A stretch of 47,065 nt of DNA from Hofstenia miamia (Eukaryota > Xenacoelomorpha > Acoela): positions 566,413 through 613,477 of the forward strand of contig SCFE01000046.1 in the NCBI GenBank assembly GCA_004352715.1, read 5' to 3'. Positions 22,005 to 35,303 of this stretch are shown here, one piece after another; positions within the stretch are counted from its first letter, which is position 1; each line of letters begins with the position of its first letter. Made by a program: the position numbers and the translations under genes. The notes below the pieces were generated by a model. That model was not told the DNA's origin. It saw nothing but the letters and a program-made list of their open reading frames with translations, and did no database searches.

Positions 22005-22380
22005 TAGTGTTCAGCGGTTTCCAAAAAGTGATGTTGATTTCGGTTTCGGCTTTTGTACAACTCAAACTGCGGTTTCGTTTTCGGTTTGGGATTTATAAAT
22101 TTATATTTAATTACTATTAGTATTAGTAAAAAGTTATTCAAACGAAAAAGACCTTTTTCAAAAAAATTAAGTTTCATAGCAATAAATTAAGTTGTTAATC
22201 AAGCAAAATTACTCGTCAACTTGACAAACATTCGGCCAAGAAGACTGCACCGTTTCTTGAAAATACCATTATAGTCGGTTGCTTTTGCTGAAATCCGAAA
22301 AACTCTGTTTTCGTTTTTTTCTCGCTTCGGTTTTGAATGAAAATCGGTTTCGGGTTTTGGCTGTATAACGCCGAGACCTA
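22005..22380. mobile_element. hAT-like MITE, about 376 bp, rich in CGGTTTCGG motifs
   Basis: The left end TAGTGTTCAGCGGTTT and the reversed right end TAGGTCTCGGCGTTAT are partly matching inverted repeats (about 10 of 16). Flanking octamers TTTAAAAT (21997-22004) and CTTAAAAT (22381-22388) match at 7 of 8 positions, indicating an 8-bp target duplication as in hAT transposons. Near both ends the interior repeats GGTTTCGG-type motifs (22035-22090 and 22300-22355). No transposase is encoded. Confidence 0.6.
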
Positions 22381-22388
22381 CTTAAAAT

Positions 22389-25132
22389 CGTACATTGTAA
22401 TTTTCAAATAGTTTTGATATACTTGTCATTTTTATTAACATGAAATTCGAATTTTTTCAAACCAAAACAGTAAAAGATGCATATTGGCAAATTAATAAAT
22501 TTTGAAATCTGAGGTTTTTTTGGCAAATAAGAACTAAATGGTTTAGTGAAAATCATATTTGACACAATATCTAATTTAAGGAAGAGGTTAACTAGGGAAA
22601 TTTTGACACCAGAAGAGGCAATATATAAGATAATGTTTCATATACATGTACTTATATTGTTGCGATCGTCGAAATGATTGCCAACTTTAATTGCGTTTAG
22701 AAAAAAATATATTTCATAGTTTCAAATTAAAAGTACTTTTGCGTGGAACTAAGAGAAAGCATTGCCTTCAAAATTAAATTGCCTATCTCTAATAAATCGT
22801 CTCAAGTAACATCTTTATATTACAATATAAGTAAATAGAAATCATCGATAAAGCGGAATTATCTTTTGCGGAAAGAAGCGGGAATTATATTCCAGTTGGT
22901 TAGACATTTACGATCCAATGCTGCGAGTATCTGCAAATAAAATTAGGGAGCAGAAGAGAAATACAGAATATCAATGGAATAAAAGAACGGCAAATGAATG
23001 GCACGGCGTACCCAATCAAGCGAATTAAAGCCCGGGCGAGGCTGGCTATTGTATTGGAAGAAGAACGCTGATTAGCTCCATCAAATTAACTACCAAATGG
23101 CATGACTTCTTAATTCACAGTCAATAATCTATTTACCGCCGACCAATGAATCAATTTATATTTTGTCAATAGATGTTAATGGTTCAAAAGAGCGCAGTTT
23201 CGTCTGGACAGTTTCTGCTAACTAGTAAAAATAAATGTAAAGTACAGTTAATCTCTTAAGAAGCTGAGGTATTTGTGATGAACGAAATGCTGACAGCATA
23301 TAGTGTCTGCAATCGAAAACTTTCACTATAGTTAACATTCATGCATGACATGTTACCTAGTTCAACCATAACTAAGCTACTCTTCCTAATTATGGAAATG
23401 TTCTTCTTTCGAAAGTAGAAATAGAGGCAGTGATAATATTCAAAATATATTCTTGCAATTTCTAAAATTCTTAACAAAACTTTATGATTTATTTTATTTG
23501 CCCTGATTTCTTTACGATTTTACAGTAAGATTCTTTGATTAACGCGTCATCCATCTGGGCTTTATGTTATGAGGAAATTTATGAATCGGGAACAAATTTG
23601 TCAAACACTTGGTCCCTCAAGGAGAAATAAATTGCATATAATATAAAATAATATAATATAAAAATTCAAAACTAAAAATCTGAAATTTCTTCTGAAACTT
23701 TGAAAAATTTTTGCTATACTCATTACAGTAATTTTAGCATCACATTTTCAAAAACGAAATATAAATTGGTTGGAAATTTTCTTGGAATATTTTAAAATAT
23801 TTTCAAATTGAAAAAAGTTTTACACATAGTTGAACTACATATATTTCTTTATCTTCAAATTCGACTTCAACGATTAACAAAAGTTAATTTTAAATTCATT
23901 GTCAAGAGTTATTTCTCAGAAGTGAAAGAACATGAAATATTTTTGAAGTGACGTCGCAGACAGGGGCAGGATAGCTTGAGCCCTCCCCGGAGAGCTTTTG
24001 AATATTATGTTTAATAAGTTATAACAATTTTATATATATATATATATATTTGAAGACAATTAAGTTATACTTAAAATCTTAAGTTTTGATATATGTAAAT
24101 GTTAATGATCTCTTTAACAAAACTAATGACTATTTTTCTATTTAGTATGCCATTTTTTTAAATACGTCAAAAAATCAAGAATTTGAATTGTTCACATGAT
24201 AATTCGGACCCAAAGGACTTATTAATAAAAAATATAATAAAAACATCTACCCCTATGTTAGTCTGCTTTCCTCGATGACGGAGTTTCAGCTTCATGTATC
24301 TCTTTTAGCCAGTTACCCACTGGACTTTACATGAAAAACCTCATTCTAGTTCTTATTATTACATGTTAATTCTAAGTGTGTTTTCAAATTCAGTTAAATT
24401 AATTCCACTTTTCAATACGTTCTAATCAACGCAAAACATTTTTAAAAACTCGTCATGAGAATACGTTGCCGCCAATGACTAAGTGTGAACGACTAACTTT
24501 TGAATAGTTCCCGTTTAACGTATTTGTCAAAATCATACTATAAAATTGCTGAAGATATTTATTAGGTTCGAATAAAAGACTCACTGTTTTATACAGTCCA
24601 GATGCTATGAAGAAATTTAACAACAGTTCTGGGAATTTGATTCTTTGCCATAATTAAGATAAAAGCCACTGTAATTATAGTTCTTTAAATAAATGAATAA
24701 ATGCTCATATAAACTCTTTGATTTTGCCACTCGACATAAACCCAATTCCAAAAATAAAAAACATTTCAACAACAGGACTTTGTTTCTTTTAATTTACTAA
24801 TATAGGAAATGTTTTAATAAAAGACATTATGCTAGTTCAAACAAAAATTTATCAATTTTATATACATGTACAATAGATACAAAGATGGATAGCAAAGTTT
24901 ATTACTATATTTCAAAATTCACGGTATTTCATCCTGCTATGAAAAATATGATGCTCTCGTCTTTCGACTTGTAGACGAGACAATCATAAATGTTTTCCAA
25001 TTTGAAAGCTTAAAATAATTTATAGTATGAGTGTCGAAAATTGATGTGGAATAATCACTTCTAAAATTCTTTTTCAACTCAAAGATTTTGTAAGCTTAGA
25101 AGCCCAAACAAAATAATAAAATATTTTTGTTC

Positions 25133-25135
<3 letters not shown>
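22389..25135. other. Non-coding AT-rich stretch
   Basis: Holds a (TA)n tract at about 24031-24049 and no accepted gene. A minus-strand open stretch at 23477-23256 was examined as a possible receptor exon and not accepted. Confidence 0.5.

Positions 25136-25185
<50 letters not shown>
25136..25185. repeat. (TA)n microsatellite
   Basis: Pure TA alternation of about 50 bp, one of the longest continuous runs in the window. Confidence 0.95.
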
Positions 25186-25189
<4 letters not shown>

Positions 25190-26139
25190 CATAATTGCTA
25201 AAAGATGCTTAATACATTTAAAAGAAGAACTTACTGCAAATGTCGGAATTAGATAAATAATTAAAAAGTTTTTTTCATTTATTTTTGGTCGGGTAGTTTT
25301 ATTCATTAATTATGCACCAAAAAGCTATTTTCAGGCTAGTATTGTAAATGGTATTTAATCCGGATATATTGTAAGTCCTCCAGTATTTACATAATATAGT
25401 TTGTGCTATTTAACAATAATAAAATTATCAAATCTGAAATCAATGATTTACTAATACAATTGATTCTTTGCTATCCAAACTCTCTAATCCTGATTAATTG
25501 AAATCTAAAATTGTGTTTAAAACTCTACCAAATATTAATCTATGTCATAGTATTGAAACAGTGTATTTAAATAAACGGGATTCATCATTTTTACAAGCCA
25601 TCTGTAAGCTTGTCTCGCAAAATTTTCATAGTAACTGTAATAATCACTGTTATTCAATAATTTTTTATTTTTATGATTAACTTCAAACCTAGAAAAAGCT
25701 TAATAAAGTTATTTAGCTTCATTGCACTAGTTGTATAATCCGCCATTTGATTAGTAAATTTGTGTAATCCGGAAAAATAAATATATAAGTTTAAGCATAT
25801 GTCTCAAGGATGGAGGAGGGAAGAGACGGCTCACCGCCTATGTATTTTCTCAAAAGTCAGACAAGCCCTACCGGCAACCTATATTTACTATATCTTGATT
25901 CGCAATTTTTAGTTCAATATACAGTAGGTTAAAAAAACAGTAACAAAATAGTAGAAAATAGAAACGTGTATTGAACAACAATAAAATATATATATTTAGA
26001 GCTTGAAACAGTTAGTTGAATACAAGCTACAAAAGAAACTGATAGTATAAGTCAAAGTTATTTAAAATATGCTGTTTTATTATAATTGCTCAAAATCAAC
26101 TGTCTTCATCCTGCAGTTCATTTATTATTTACCAGGCCT

Positions 26140-26245
26140 TGCCCACAGCCCACATGAATATCTCTATGCTCCATCCTGCGGTCCACAAGGACCTTGTCAA
26201 CCCACAGCCAGCGTGAGCAGGCCTCGACCACTTCTACCTTTCATA
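26140..26245. repeat. GC-rich island, probable decayed repeat
   Basis: A short GC-rich stretch (GGCCTTGCCCACAGCCC, then CCTGCGGTCCACAAGGACC) in AT-rich intron. A related feature appears near 30600-30780: AACAGTTTATTGAACACAAG there and AACAGTTAGTTGAATACAAG at about 26008. The two are probably members of one repeat family. No ends were identified. Confidence 0.35.
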
Positions 26246-26310
26246 TTTCCTTTAATATTTTACAATGTCCGGATTAGACAGATTAAATAAATTGTTTAAT
26301 ATTTATGCTG

Positions 26311-26371
26311 ATATATATATATATATATATATCAAGGACATACTAAATATAATATATTTAGTATGTCTTTG

Positions 26372-26393
<22 letters not shown>
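26311..26393. repeat. Near-perfect palindrome with 41-nt arms
   Basis: The left arm 26311-26351 pairs with the right arm 26353-26393 around a single central A at 26352. Only one position is a G-T pair (26336 with 26368). Each arm has TA alternation outside and a unique core TATCAAGGACATACTAAATATA inside. It could form a long hairpin or cruciform. Confidence 0.9.
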
Positions 26394-26404
<11 letters not shown>

Positions 26405-27825
26405 ATTTGAATGGTTTTTTAAAAATACTCTAGGCTAGGCCTGTTACTAATGTGTACAGAGAGACACGTCTTACATACCCTAACTCAATTTCTAGCTGGC
26501 TCTTTGTTTCTCCCCTGGGGTTTATCCTGACTACGTCTCTGCCTAGTGTTATTTAGATATTTTTACCTAGTAAGATTTGACATTGATTATTCTCTACATT
26601 TATTTAAACCTTCATTCAATTTCGTTAAGCGAACAACGTGAGAACAATCGAGAAGTTGTGACGAAATTATCTGACTTTGTTTTGTTATTTAAATGGGTTT
26701 AAAAGACATGTTTACAAACATTGAATGAATAATTTTCCCACAACTAATTGATTGCATGTGTAACAACGTGATTAAAGAAATAGTATTTTGGTCATTTGTC
26801 AATAAATTAGACATTCCAAAAATTTCAAATATTTATCGGTTTTTCTTTGAACGATTCTTAGCGTTGCAAGGAAAATATATAAAGTGTCAATTTTTTTATG
26901 AAAAAAACATTATCAAGGTATGTACAACTCAACAAACTGTGTAAGAACCAATAGATAGACTGCGTCTAGTTACTATCCATATACAAATGCAAAATAACAA
27001 ATTACGTTCAAACTTTACAACTCGATTAATATTTTCCAAAAATGAATTAGTTTTTTAAGTACTTTACCGGTATTATTGTTAGATAACATCAAGATGTTTA
27101 TGGGTCCTTAATATATATTAGAAAGAATGTAGAATTCCACCGGGTTTTTCACAAATACCTATTGCAATTAATAACTATGCTTTGTAAAAAAATTTTTAAA
27201 TAATTATATAAGTGAAATTAATTTCTAAACGGTCATTTGACTGCTCTACCATAAAAAATGTGGATTTCATTATTTTGTTAATAGATTTCAACAGGAAATG
27301 AAAATGCAAAAAATATTGAATGGAAGTATATTCGAATAACAGACAGCTCTCTTAAAATTTCAGCTTTACAACTTCCTCCTTATCCGCTATTGTAAATTTA
27401 AATCGAATTGAATTTCAATCAATATATTACGTTAGCCTGAAATCATGCTGTTGATTTTCCATAAAACGAGAGATAAAAAACTGAAGTGTAGGCATAATTA
27501 ATGTTCTGAACTTTTAGATTTTGGGTAAAAATTTTTCCAATGCAAATATACAAAGTTTTTTCCAGAAAATTTGCAAAAATGCGTTTACAATAATAATTAC
27601 TGTTACAATCAGTTTGCTTAAATTCCGGTAAAAACGCAGTCCAAAAAATCTTAGCTTTAGTCTGGACACGCCCCCTTTGATATACAACTCAAAAGCTTAT
27701 TTATATATACCCCCGCCCTTCCTCCTTTATTTTCATTTTTCCTTCAGTCCTAATCGGTCTCCTATTATTGCTTCTTCAAAATACAACATTCCTTTAAATC
27801 CTTGCTACCTTGTTTTGCACAATCT

Positions 27826-27943
27826 ATTTAGATTGAATGCTCTTTCTACTTCTAGTAACTTTCTATTCTCTTAATGTATGCTACCTTCAGCTCATTCTAA
27901 TTCCGCCTAACTATTATTATTATTATTATTGTTATTATTATTA
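27826..27943 (+). repeat. Dispersed repeat ending at an (ATT)n tract, copy A
   Basis: ATTTAGATTGAATGCTCTTT followed by CTACTTCTAGTAACTTTCT matches 44681-44718 with few differences. Further partial similarity (ATGCTNCCTTCAG) follows at about 27877 and 44804. Both copies run into ATT-repeat DNA (here 27914-27943). Possibly a short retroelement with an (ATT)n tail, or the 3' part of one. Confidence 0.5.
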
Positions 27944-29036
27944 GCAATTTTGTTAACTATTTGGAGTAGTAATTGATAGAGATTTAACGTTTAATGAATT
28001 TTTTCCCTAAAATGTAGGAAAACGGCCTCCGGAATTATTATTTGCGCAATGTAGGACAGGCCTTTCAAACACCAATTCTTCATTCTTTTGTGCTAAGTTG
28101 CTTCAATTAATGTTGTTTTTATTCCAAAGTATCCCATCAAATAATCGGTCATCATTGGCAAAAATATTCAATTGGACATTAAAATCTCTGAATTATATCG
28201 ATAAGCATAAGTCAGTGAGTAATATAATAAAATATGGCAATGTTCTTGCACCATTATATTTAATTTAATATCAAGCACTTCGTATGATACACAAATATGT
28301 ACACAATTCAAAATCCTGAGATTTTTAATCAGTTATATCAAAATCAGCGATAGAAATCAGAAGCTACATATTAATATTAATCGTCCAGATTTATTTTTTT
28401 AAAGCTTCTAAACTATTGAATGATTTAAGTCCAAAAATACAAATGGCACAAAATTATAAAAATTTCCGACAAAAAATGAAAGAACTTATCAATTAAATAC
28501 ATGGACAGATTTCATTTAAAATTTACGCCCTTTAAGAAATAGTGCATATTTATTAGTTTGTAAATATACATGTATAGGAGTCGTAGTATTGTTTTTTTTG
28601 TTTTTTTTCTTATTATATTTTGCAGTTAATTTGTCTTAACTCTTATTAGAAACAACAGGTGGCTTATCTATGTAGAGAAAGTGGCATATATTTCTTCTAA
28701 CATATAACAAAATTCATTTCTTAAGTTTCAATACAAGGATCTATGAATTGGTAATTGCACGAAATCTTCTAAAAATAACCATTGAGATAAATTGACATTT
28801 TTGCGAAAACCCAAAAATTTTATTCAAAACAGAATTCTACACAGTAAGCAAAGCTGATGAACACTATCTAATGGTTCAATGCAATTTTACTCATAAGTAA
28901 ATGATATAAAGCACCAAAATGATTATCACTCCAAATAAATATGAAGTACGTTTTCAAAATTTGTACTTTCTATGTTCTATGTTATTGTTATGTTATTTCC
29001 TAAATGTTTCCAATAGAAAAAAATGCAGATTCAAAT

Positions 29037-29040
<4 letters not shown>

Positions 29041-29068
<28 letters not shown>
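29041..29068. repeat. (TA)n microsatellite
   Basis: TA alternation of about 28 bp in the large intron. Confidence 0.95.
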
Positions 29069-29184
29069 GATTAATTTTCATATAAATTGTAAATACAAAC
29101 AGATTTTGAAACATTTAAAAAACTACAATACTTTAAAATAAATCATTAACTAAATATTTAAAGATTCAATTATCAGTTGACAAT

Positions 29185-29388
29185 GGTTTGGGGTACTTTT
29201 CTTAACTTAGAACTCTTAGTTCTTTAACAGTTTTGAAAGATTTATATGAAACTTGTTGATGTTGATTGAATTTTCACAAAAATCATAGAAATACTATATT
29301 TCAACGTTTCAATATAATTTAAGTACAACAACCTGAAATATTGTTCTATACTACCTAAAGACGGTTTGGGGTAGTTTTTGCACCCCAG
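29185..29388. repeat. Two direct copies of a GGTTTGGGGTA motif
   Basis: GGTTTGGGGTACTTTT at 29185 and ACGGTTTGGGGTAGTTTTTG at 29361 are direct copies. An inverted copy (CACCCCAAACCGTG) lies at about 31016-31029. They may be ends of one decayed element or scattered copies of a repeat. Confidence 0.4.
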
Positions 29389-30379
29389 ATATTCTGACTA
29401 AATAGATTGAATCTTGTATCTTAAAAAATGGAATGTACTACACAATTTTTTATAGTTAAATTATATAGTAGGACTTGGTAATCGACAAATATTATCAACG
29501 AAATTGAAACCTTTTATAAGACAGATACAAAGTCTATTGATAGAGACTTGCCAATGGTAATGCTAATCATGTAATAGCTGAACCCAAATTTTATCTACTG
29601 ATGTTCCAAAATGAATAAAATATTGGAGCATTCTGACAAAAAAACCGTTTTCAAAAGCTGCTGTAGACGGATATTCAACAATAATACGACATTTTGAAAG
29701 GGAAATAGCCATTTTGCATTTTGCGAGAACATATTTGGTATTAAGAAATGGATACATGTATTTCAGGCAGAAAGGGATTAATGAGACAAAGTTATCCTGA
29801 AAGTTCTGCTTTGCAATTATGGATTGGATGTGGTCTGGACCGCTATTTATTTCAGTGGCTAGATTCGGAAAATTGTGCTCAAATAACTATATACGAATAA
29901 TATAATGAGGTAAAGATTTAAAACCGAATTATAGTAGGCAATCATTAAATTTTGCATTCCACTGTACCGAGTACTTTTGGAAAAATTCTTCATATAGAGG
30001 GTAGATAAGCCATATATCCTAAAGACCCTAGTCGCTTAGCAAACTAATTGGTATAAAACATTATGCAGGAGGTTTCGAAAAATAAATTGAAAAGAATGAT
30101 TGTATTCCTTCATAGCATTCAGGAACGACTAGAGTTTTCCATCATTATTAGAACCATAACATATGAAAACAGGCAATACTTTGACTTTTACAATGAGAGC
30201 TCAAACGATTTTTTTTGAAATAAGTTAGAATCATAAAGTGTTTTTATGGATTTTACATGGAGCTTTATGGCTTTTTATGATTAGATTCCAGGAGGTTAAA
30301 GAATAAATCTGGCGTATCTTCTTTTGTCATTTAAATTACTTAGAAAATTCCTGAAAATCCTGAAATTTTCCATGCCAAG

Positions 30380-30800
30380 CTCTAAGAGGCTGCTTTTTTT
30401 GGCCTGGACCAAGCCCACAGATCACGTACTATCTCAAAATTTGTCTGGACCGGTACAGCAGTCAGTCTAACTTGGCTTAATTGTTCAACCTAGGCCCGCA
30501 ATATTTAGTCAAATAGTCCGCTTAATTGTTCAACCAATCAAAATATTTAGCAAACAGAAATTATATGGAAAAACAACAAAATCCATATTAATTAAAAGCC
30601 CGGAACAGTTTATTGAACACAAGCCGCAAACTTGTGGCCCCCTTACTTCAACCAGCAATTCATTAATTTTGGTCAGGTTTCCTCCACAACTCACATTAAT
30701 AATTTTTTTAGTCCCAGGACAGCCCGGGCCAACTTGGGCCCGATAAGGACGCAACATGCGCGTTACAACCAGGCCTGTTTCCAGCCTTGCTTATTCCTAC
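30380..30800. repeat. GC-richer repeat-like island
   Basis: Contains two GCTTAATTGTTCAACC-type copies (about 30475 and 30521) and GC-rich blocks (GGACAGCCCGGGCCAACTTG, GGCCCGATAAGGACG), unlike the surrounding AT-rich intron. Probably a decayed transposon related to the island near 26140. No terminal repeats fixed. Confidence 0.35.
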
Positions 30801-31190
30801 GAAATATTGCGTAGGACGTAAGTGAGTCATTTATGATGACTAAGTATTGATGGACATGGTCGGCCCTTAAAAGAACATAGGAAAGCTGAATAGCAGACTG
30901 TGTTTCATTTGAACAAGTTAGGAAACTGTTTTATGTAATGGACATCTCTGTAAAAAACTTGTTTAAGCAATAAACTATTTGTGTTATTTCAATAATAATT
31001 GTAGGGTACAAGAGCACCCCAAACCGTGTCATCATAGTAAGAAAGTAAACCGTTTCTAACTGTTATACGATTTTCCCAATTATAAAATCTAAGCAAAAAA
31101 TGGACATAAAACCATTCTAAAAATAGTTTTTGATAACCATTAAACAATTGAATATTCAGTTAAAGAAAAAATAAACTTCATGACATTTAC

Positions 31191-31430
31191 CATGAGGCTT
31201 GTCGAAAATGACATAGACCTTCTTGACTTCCATTTTCGTTAAGAGGGAATAGATGAGTGGTCCAAATCTTGGAGTGAGTTCAAAGGCTTGATTAATTTTT
31301 GAGTGCTCTGTTTGATATGTCACGTGTGCTAAATCAAATGCATCAAAGAATGACTGAATGACAGAGGTAGTAGCGAACTGGTTGGAACCACTGAAACCAG
31401 ATACTATTCCGGACTTTCCAAGATTGCATA
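31191..31430 (-). CDS. iGluR ATD exon (second found)
   Basis: Minus-strand exon of 240 nt: 2 nt completing a split codon, 79 codons, and one trailing nucleotide. The acceptor is TTTATTTAG and the donor GTAAAT. It opens with CNLGKSGIVSGFSGSNQF, matching the family CSQFSRGVYAIFGF, and its first Cys is the usual ATD disulfide cysteine. TTSVIQSFFDAFDLAHV matches the family helix ...LTSFCxALHV, INQAFELTPRFGPLIYSLL matches xQFVxQLRPxLxxALxxLI, and KKVYVIFDKPHG matches KFVYLYDxERG. From memory, vertebrate AMPA receptor exon 3 spans the same residues from the Cys to this Gly. The protein is a ligand-gated cation channel subunit. This domain is extracellular and directs subunit assembly. AMPA versus kainate type is not settled. 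Confidence 0.92.
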
Positions 31431-31914
31431 CTAAATAAATTGATGTAAATATATTTCATGCGATTTAATAAGTCTAAATTAAATATTACAAATTCGATGC
31501 AAAGAAAAAGAAAGGTTAAAGTCTATGTACATTCTACATGCAAATCAGGGTAATTTTACAAAGCTCTGTTCTCTAAGTTTGAATAAAGAGTTATTCTATG
31601 CTCATTTCATAGAATATCTCTGAATAAAATACAAATTAAGCAACATGAAAGTAAAGATGTATGCGTTACGCCAACCACCAGATTGTGCAGTTTTTTAACA
31701 CAAGTCACAGCACTATGTGAAATTTTACTGTGGTATTCTAGGAATGATTAAATATTTATAAATATTAAGTGCAGCTTTTCCAAAAATATAATTATTATTT
31801 TGCAATATAATGCCTGAACCATTTTGCATTGAATAAATTTCACTGAGACAGTTGACTTAGTTTATTATATGGAAAAACAACATTAACATATAGTGGTCTG
31901 AATATGTGATATAA

Positions 31915-32108
31915 ATATATATATATATNNNNNNNNNNNNNNNNNNNNNNNNNNNNNNNNNNNNNNNNNNNNNNNNNNNNNNNNNNNNNNNNNNNNNNNN
32001 NNNNNNNNNNNNNNNNNNNNNNNNNNNNNNNNNNNNNNNNNNNNNNNNNNNNNNNNNNNNNNNNNNNNNNNNNNNNNNNNNNNNNNNNNNNNNNNNNNNN
32101 NNNNNNNN

Positions 32109-32141
<33 letters not shown>
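31915..32141. other. (TA)n tract split by a 180-bp gap
   Basis: TA alternation at 31915-31928, Ns at 31929-32108, then TA again to 32141. The gap is evidently an unresolved microsatellite. Confidence 0.95.
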
Positions 32142-32143
<2 letters not shown>

Positions 32144-33213
32144 AAATGCTGCAAATTTAGCTTCAAAATATGGTAATGCGTGCGCACTTAGTCAAAAATA
32201 TTTTCCAGTGTATTACAGATATTTTTATCAAACTGAAAAATCAGAATGCAGGTGTAGAATGAACTACATGTGTGGCCACTTAGATTGCGTAATATGCCCG
32301 TAACGAAAATGTAAAAAACATGACCTGAAATATGTTTAATACAAAATGCATTTCATTCACTTCATATCACTTCAATCTACTGAAATAGAAAATATTGATA
32401 CCAGATAAATTAAAATATCGACTGCTAGATAACTACCATCAAAAGAACCATGCTGTTTTGTCTAATGAAAAAAATGCAAAATTAAGTGCAATAGGCTCAC
32501 TGCACAAGTGCACTAGAAGTTTAGTCCAAAATACCATATTACATTTATTACAGTGCAATTACTTCCGAAATACTTTATATATTACCGCCCTTGCGCATAA
32601 TTAAGGAAGGCATGGTCAACAAATCAGTTTTTATATATTTCGAAAATTACAGGCGTGCGCTTCATAGAGAGATACTATATTATTAAATATTATTAATATT
32701 AAAATATATTCTAAAATATTAAATAATAATATTAAAATTATTCTAAAAAATCTTCGGTGTATTCAACAGAAAATAATTATGACTTTTGCGATGTGGAAGA
32801 CTTCTTTCTTTTAATTAATTTCTGCATACGGCCTCTAAAGCATCACATTTTACACTAAATATTTCTTTGTTTTAATGAAATCTAGAAACTAAATAAAACG
32901 TATGAACTTCATTCAAAGTGGAATGCAGGATGGAAATGAAATTATATTGAAAATTTAATATACTGTTGGAATCATGTACCGCGACGAATGGTCACTTAAG
33001 ATGAAGAAAATCAATCAATTTGATGTGTGCAATTCAACAGCGCGTAGCATTCAAGTACAAATTTTAAAACATAATTGAATTTGATGAACTTTACAAAGAC
33101 TGCGGAGGTCAATTGTTGAAATATATAATTTTGAAAATGATTTTATTTAATATTAAAAATATTAACCTAATCATTTAAAACGTCTTGAAAAATATGAATT
33201 ACATATATATATA

Positions 33214-33214
33214 N
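33214..33214. other. Single-N join
   Basis: An isolated N directly after a short (TA)n tract, of the same kind as those at 16407, 36431 and 36575. Confidence 0.9.
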
Positions 33215-35303
33215 CATTTATTTATATATTCATTTATTTATATGGGCATTAAGTACTCACCCGGGTTGTCTGCTTAGATTTCAAAGTCATAATAATCAAT
33301 ATGTATTTGAGCATTAAGCCCTAAGCAAAGGCCAAAGAAAAATGTCAGAAAACCACCACACTGGCAATGCAAATGCAGGTGCAGCAGTTTATATCTTCGA
33401 ACTGCACATCAAAACAAACTGAATTTTGGTAAAAATTTCTTAAAAGAATAATGTAAGTTCAATCTTAATAATATATCCCACACAGGAAGTATTCAAAACA
33501 CAGATATGTCAAACTGTAAATTTACAGGAAAGAATTTTTGAAGACTTAAAAAATAATTTACAAAATCTTAAACGTTGTAGGCAAGATACGTCATTATCTC
33601 ATAAAAGAATTGAAAACGTTGACAATATTGTCAATGAAAGTAATTACAAAAACTTAAGGTTGAATCAAAGGCTTAGAGTAGTAAAACAGAACTAATCTTC
33701 TATGCATACATTGAGTGGCATACGCATAGTGGATTGCCACCACCAGGTCTTCAACATTGGCAATGATTGATTAATTAAAACTTTTTTTTTTAAATCTTAA
33801 AAATATTTGAAGTCTATATTTTCAATGTTTTTATCACTTAATTTGATCACAGTTGTTCTCCAGTCAGAAAATCCTGGGTACGCCCTTGCTTGCTTTGCAT
33901 GTAATATATACGTTCAAACCTTATATTTTGATTATGAACGTTTCGAAAGGGTGCCCATTACACAGTTAGAAGGCTTCCAAATTTTCCCTTGTTGATGCTT
34001 ATATTGATGATCTATGAAAATTGATTATGAAGTATAAGAATTTGAAAATTGCTTCTTTTATGAAGACATATAATTTTGGATTTACAGAATGAAAACGAAA
34101 GGTTTTTAAAGAAATTTTGTTTGTAAAACTCAATGTTAGAAGACAAACAAATGTAGCATCTTTAGACTTATAGATATTGAGATAAGATAATTAATAAGGA
34201 TTTATCAGAAGGAGGAGTGTTTATACATTAAGATATAAGAGCAACCTCGGAAAAGTTTGCGACAGAATTTGGAAGCTCAAAAACATGTATACATAATTTA
34301 GAAAGAATATTAAAAGCAACTAATAAATTTGTGTTTAAGTAGGAAATGACGAACGCATCGTCTTAGAACTCAATAAATGACAAAATCAGACAAGACGCTA
34401 AATTGATTTAAATTGTATGCCAGAATTTAAGCGCCATAATTTAAAATTTTCTAAAAAATATCTTCAATCGCGACTGACATTTATTAAATTACACTTCAAT
34501 TATAAATATTACGCCTTTACAAGCAATCGAGATTTCATGTGCAAAACATGAAAAATCAACTAATAGCAAAAAGTTCCAATTTTGTTATTGTTTTTCGCAG
34601 CATTTTAAATGTTACGCCTCCTAAAAAATACGAGCAAAAGGTAAGTATAATTCAATACTTGTTTAATTATAGGACCCAGTGCGAATTCAAATATTTTCCG
34701 AAATTAAATTTCATCTTCTAAAAATATAAATTGAAACGAAATATTAAAAAGTTGGATACAAATGAAAAATTATTGGGACTCTAAATTTTTTAATTCCTTC
34801 AACATTAAGCGCTTTCAACAAACTTGCATGACACCTTTGCGGAAAATAAAAATCTGTGACTTTAATAATTTTGAGGCTTGGTGGTACACATATGGATCGC
34901 AAAAACAAATCCGTTTTTCTAAACTGTTCTTAATTCACGGGTTATTTGTCTTTTGCATTACTAGTCTTATTATAATAAGTACATTTATAAAGTTTCACCC
35001 AAGTAGCTAAATGCTGCTTAATCGTTTTGTCTTTTTTGCTTGAGCATGATATTCCTGTTTAATTAATCACATCACTGATTTGGAAATCAATATAATTAAA
35101 TGAATCATGTGGATGAAAAGTGCGTTTGTCAACCAATATGAGTGAAATATTTATTGCTAATTCTAGTTTCTTGCCATTTATTTTTGGCAATCATTAATGG
35201 ACTATCTTAAGGACTGCAAGTACATATATTCACACCACCCTGCTATAGCGTCATAGATGCATTTCAAAATTTAATTTGAGTGATAGGTTAGTCCTTACCA
35301 TCT

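Larger units (their letters stand above)
7024..31190 (-). other. Receptor intron, about 24 kb, loaded with mobile DNA
   Basis: Inferred intron between the exons at 31430-31191 (donor GTAAAT) and 7023-6848. It contains two hAT-like MITEs, the complete copia element, a 927-bp duplication at a single N, a 936-bp N gap, a LINE fragment, many (TA)n tracts, a 41-bp-arm palindrome and short repeat families. In 7534-10786 I saw only AT-rich sequence, a (TA)n tract and a GC-rich hairpin island at 9811-9890 (CCACTGGT/ACCAGTGG). No other host exon was accepted. Confidence 0.75.

Noticed and set aside
23256-23477. Minus-strand open stretch with SFRLQTLYAVSISFITN, vaguely like a late ATD helix
   Set aside because: It lies between exons that already join in phase, is out of order for the domain, and has no clear donor after the match.
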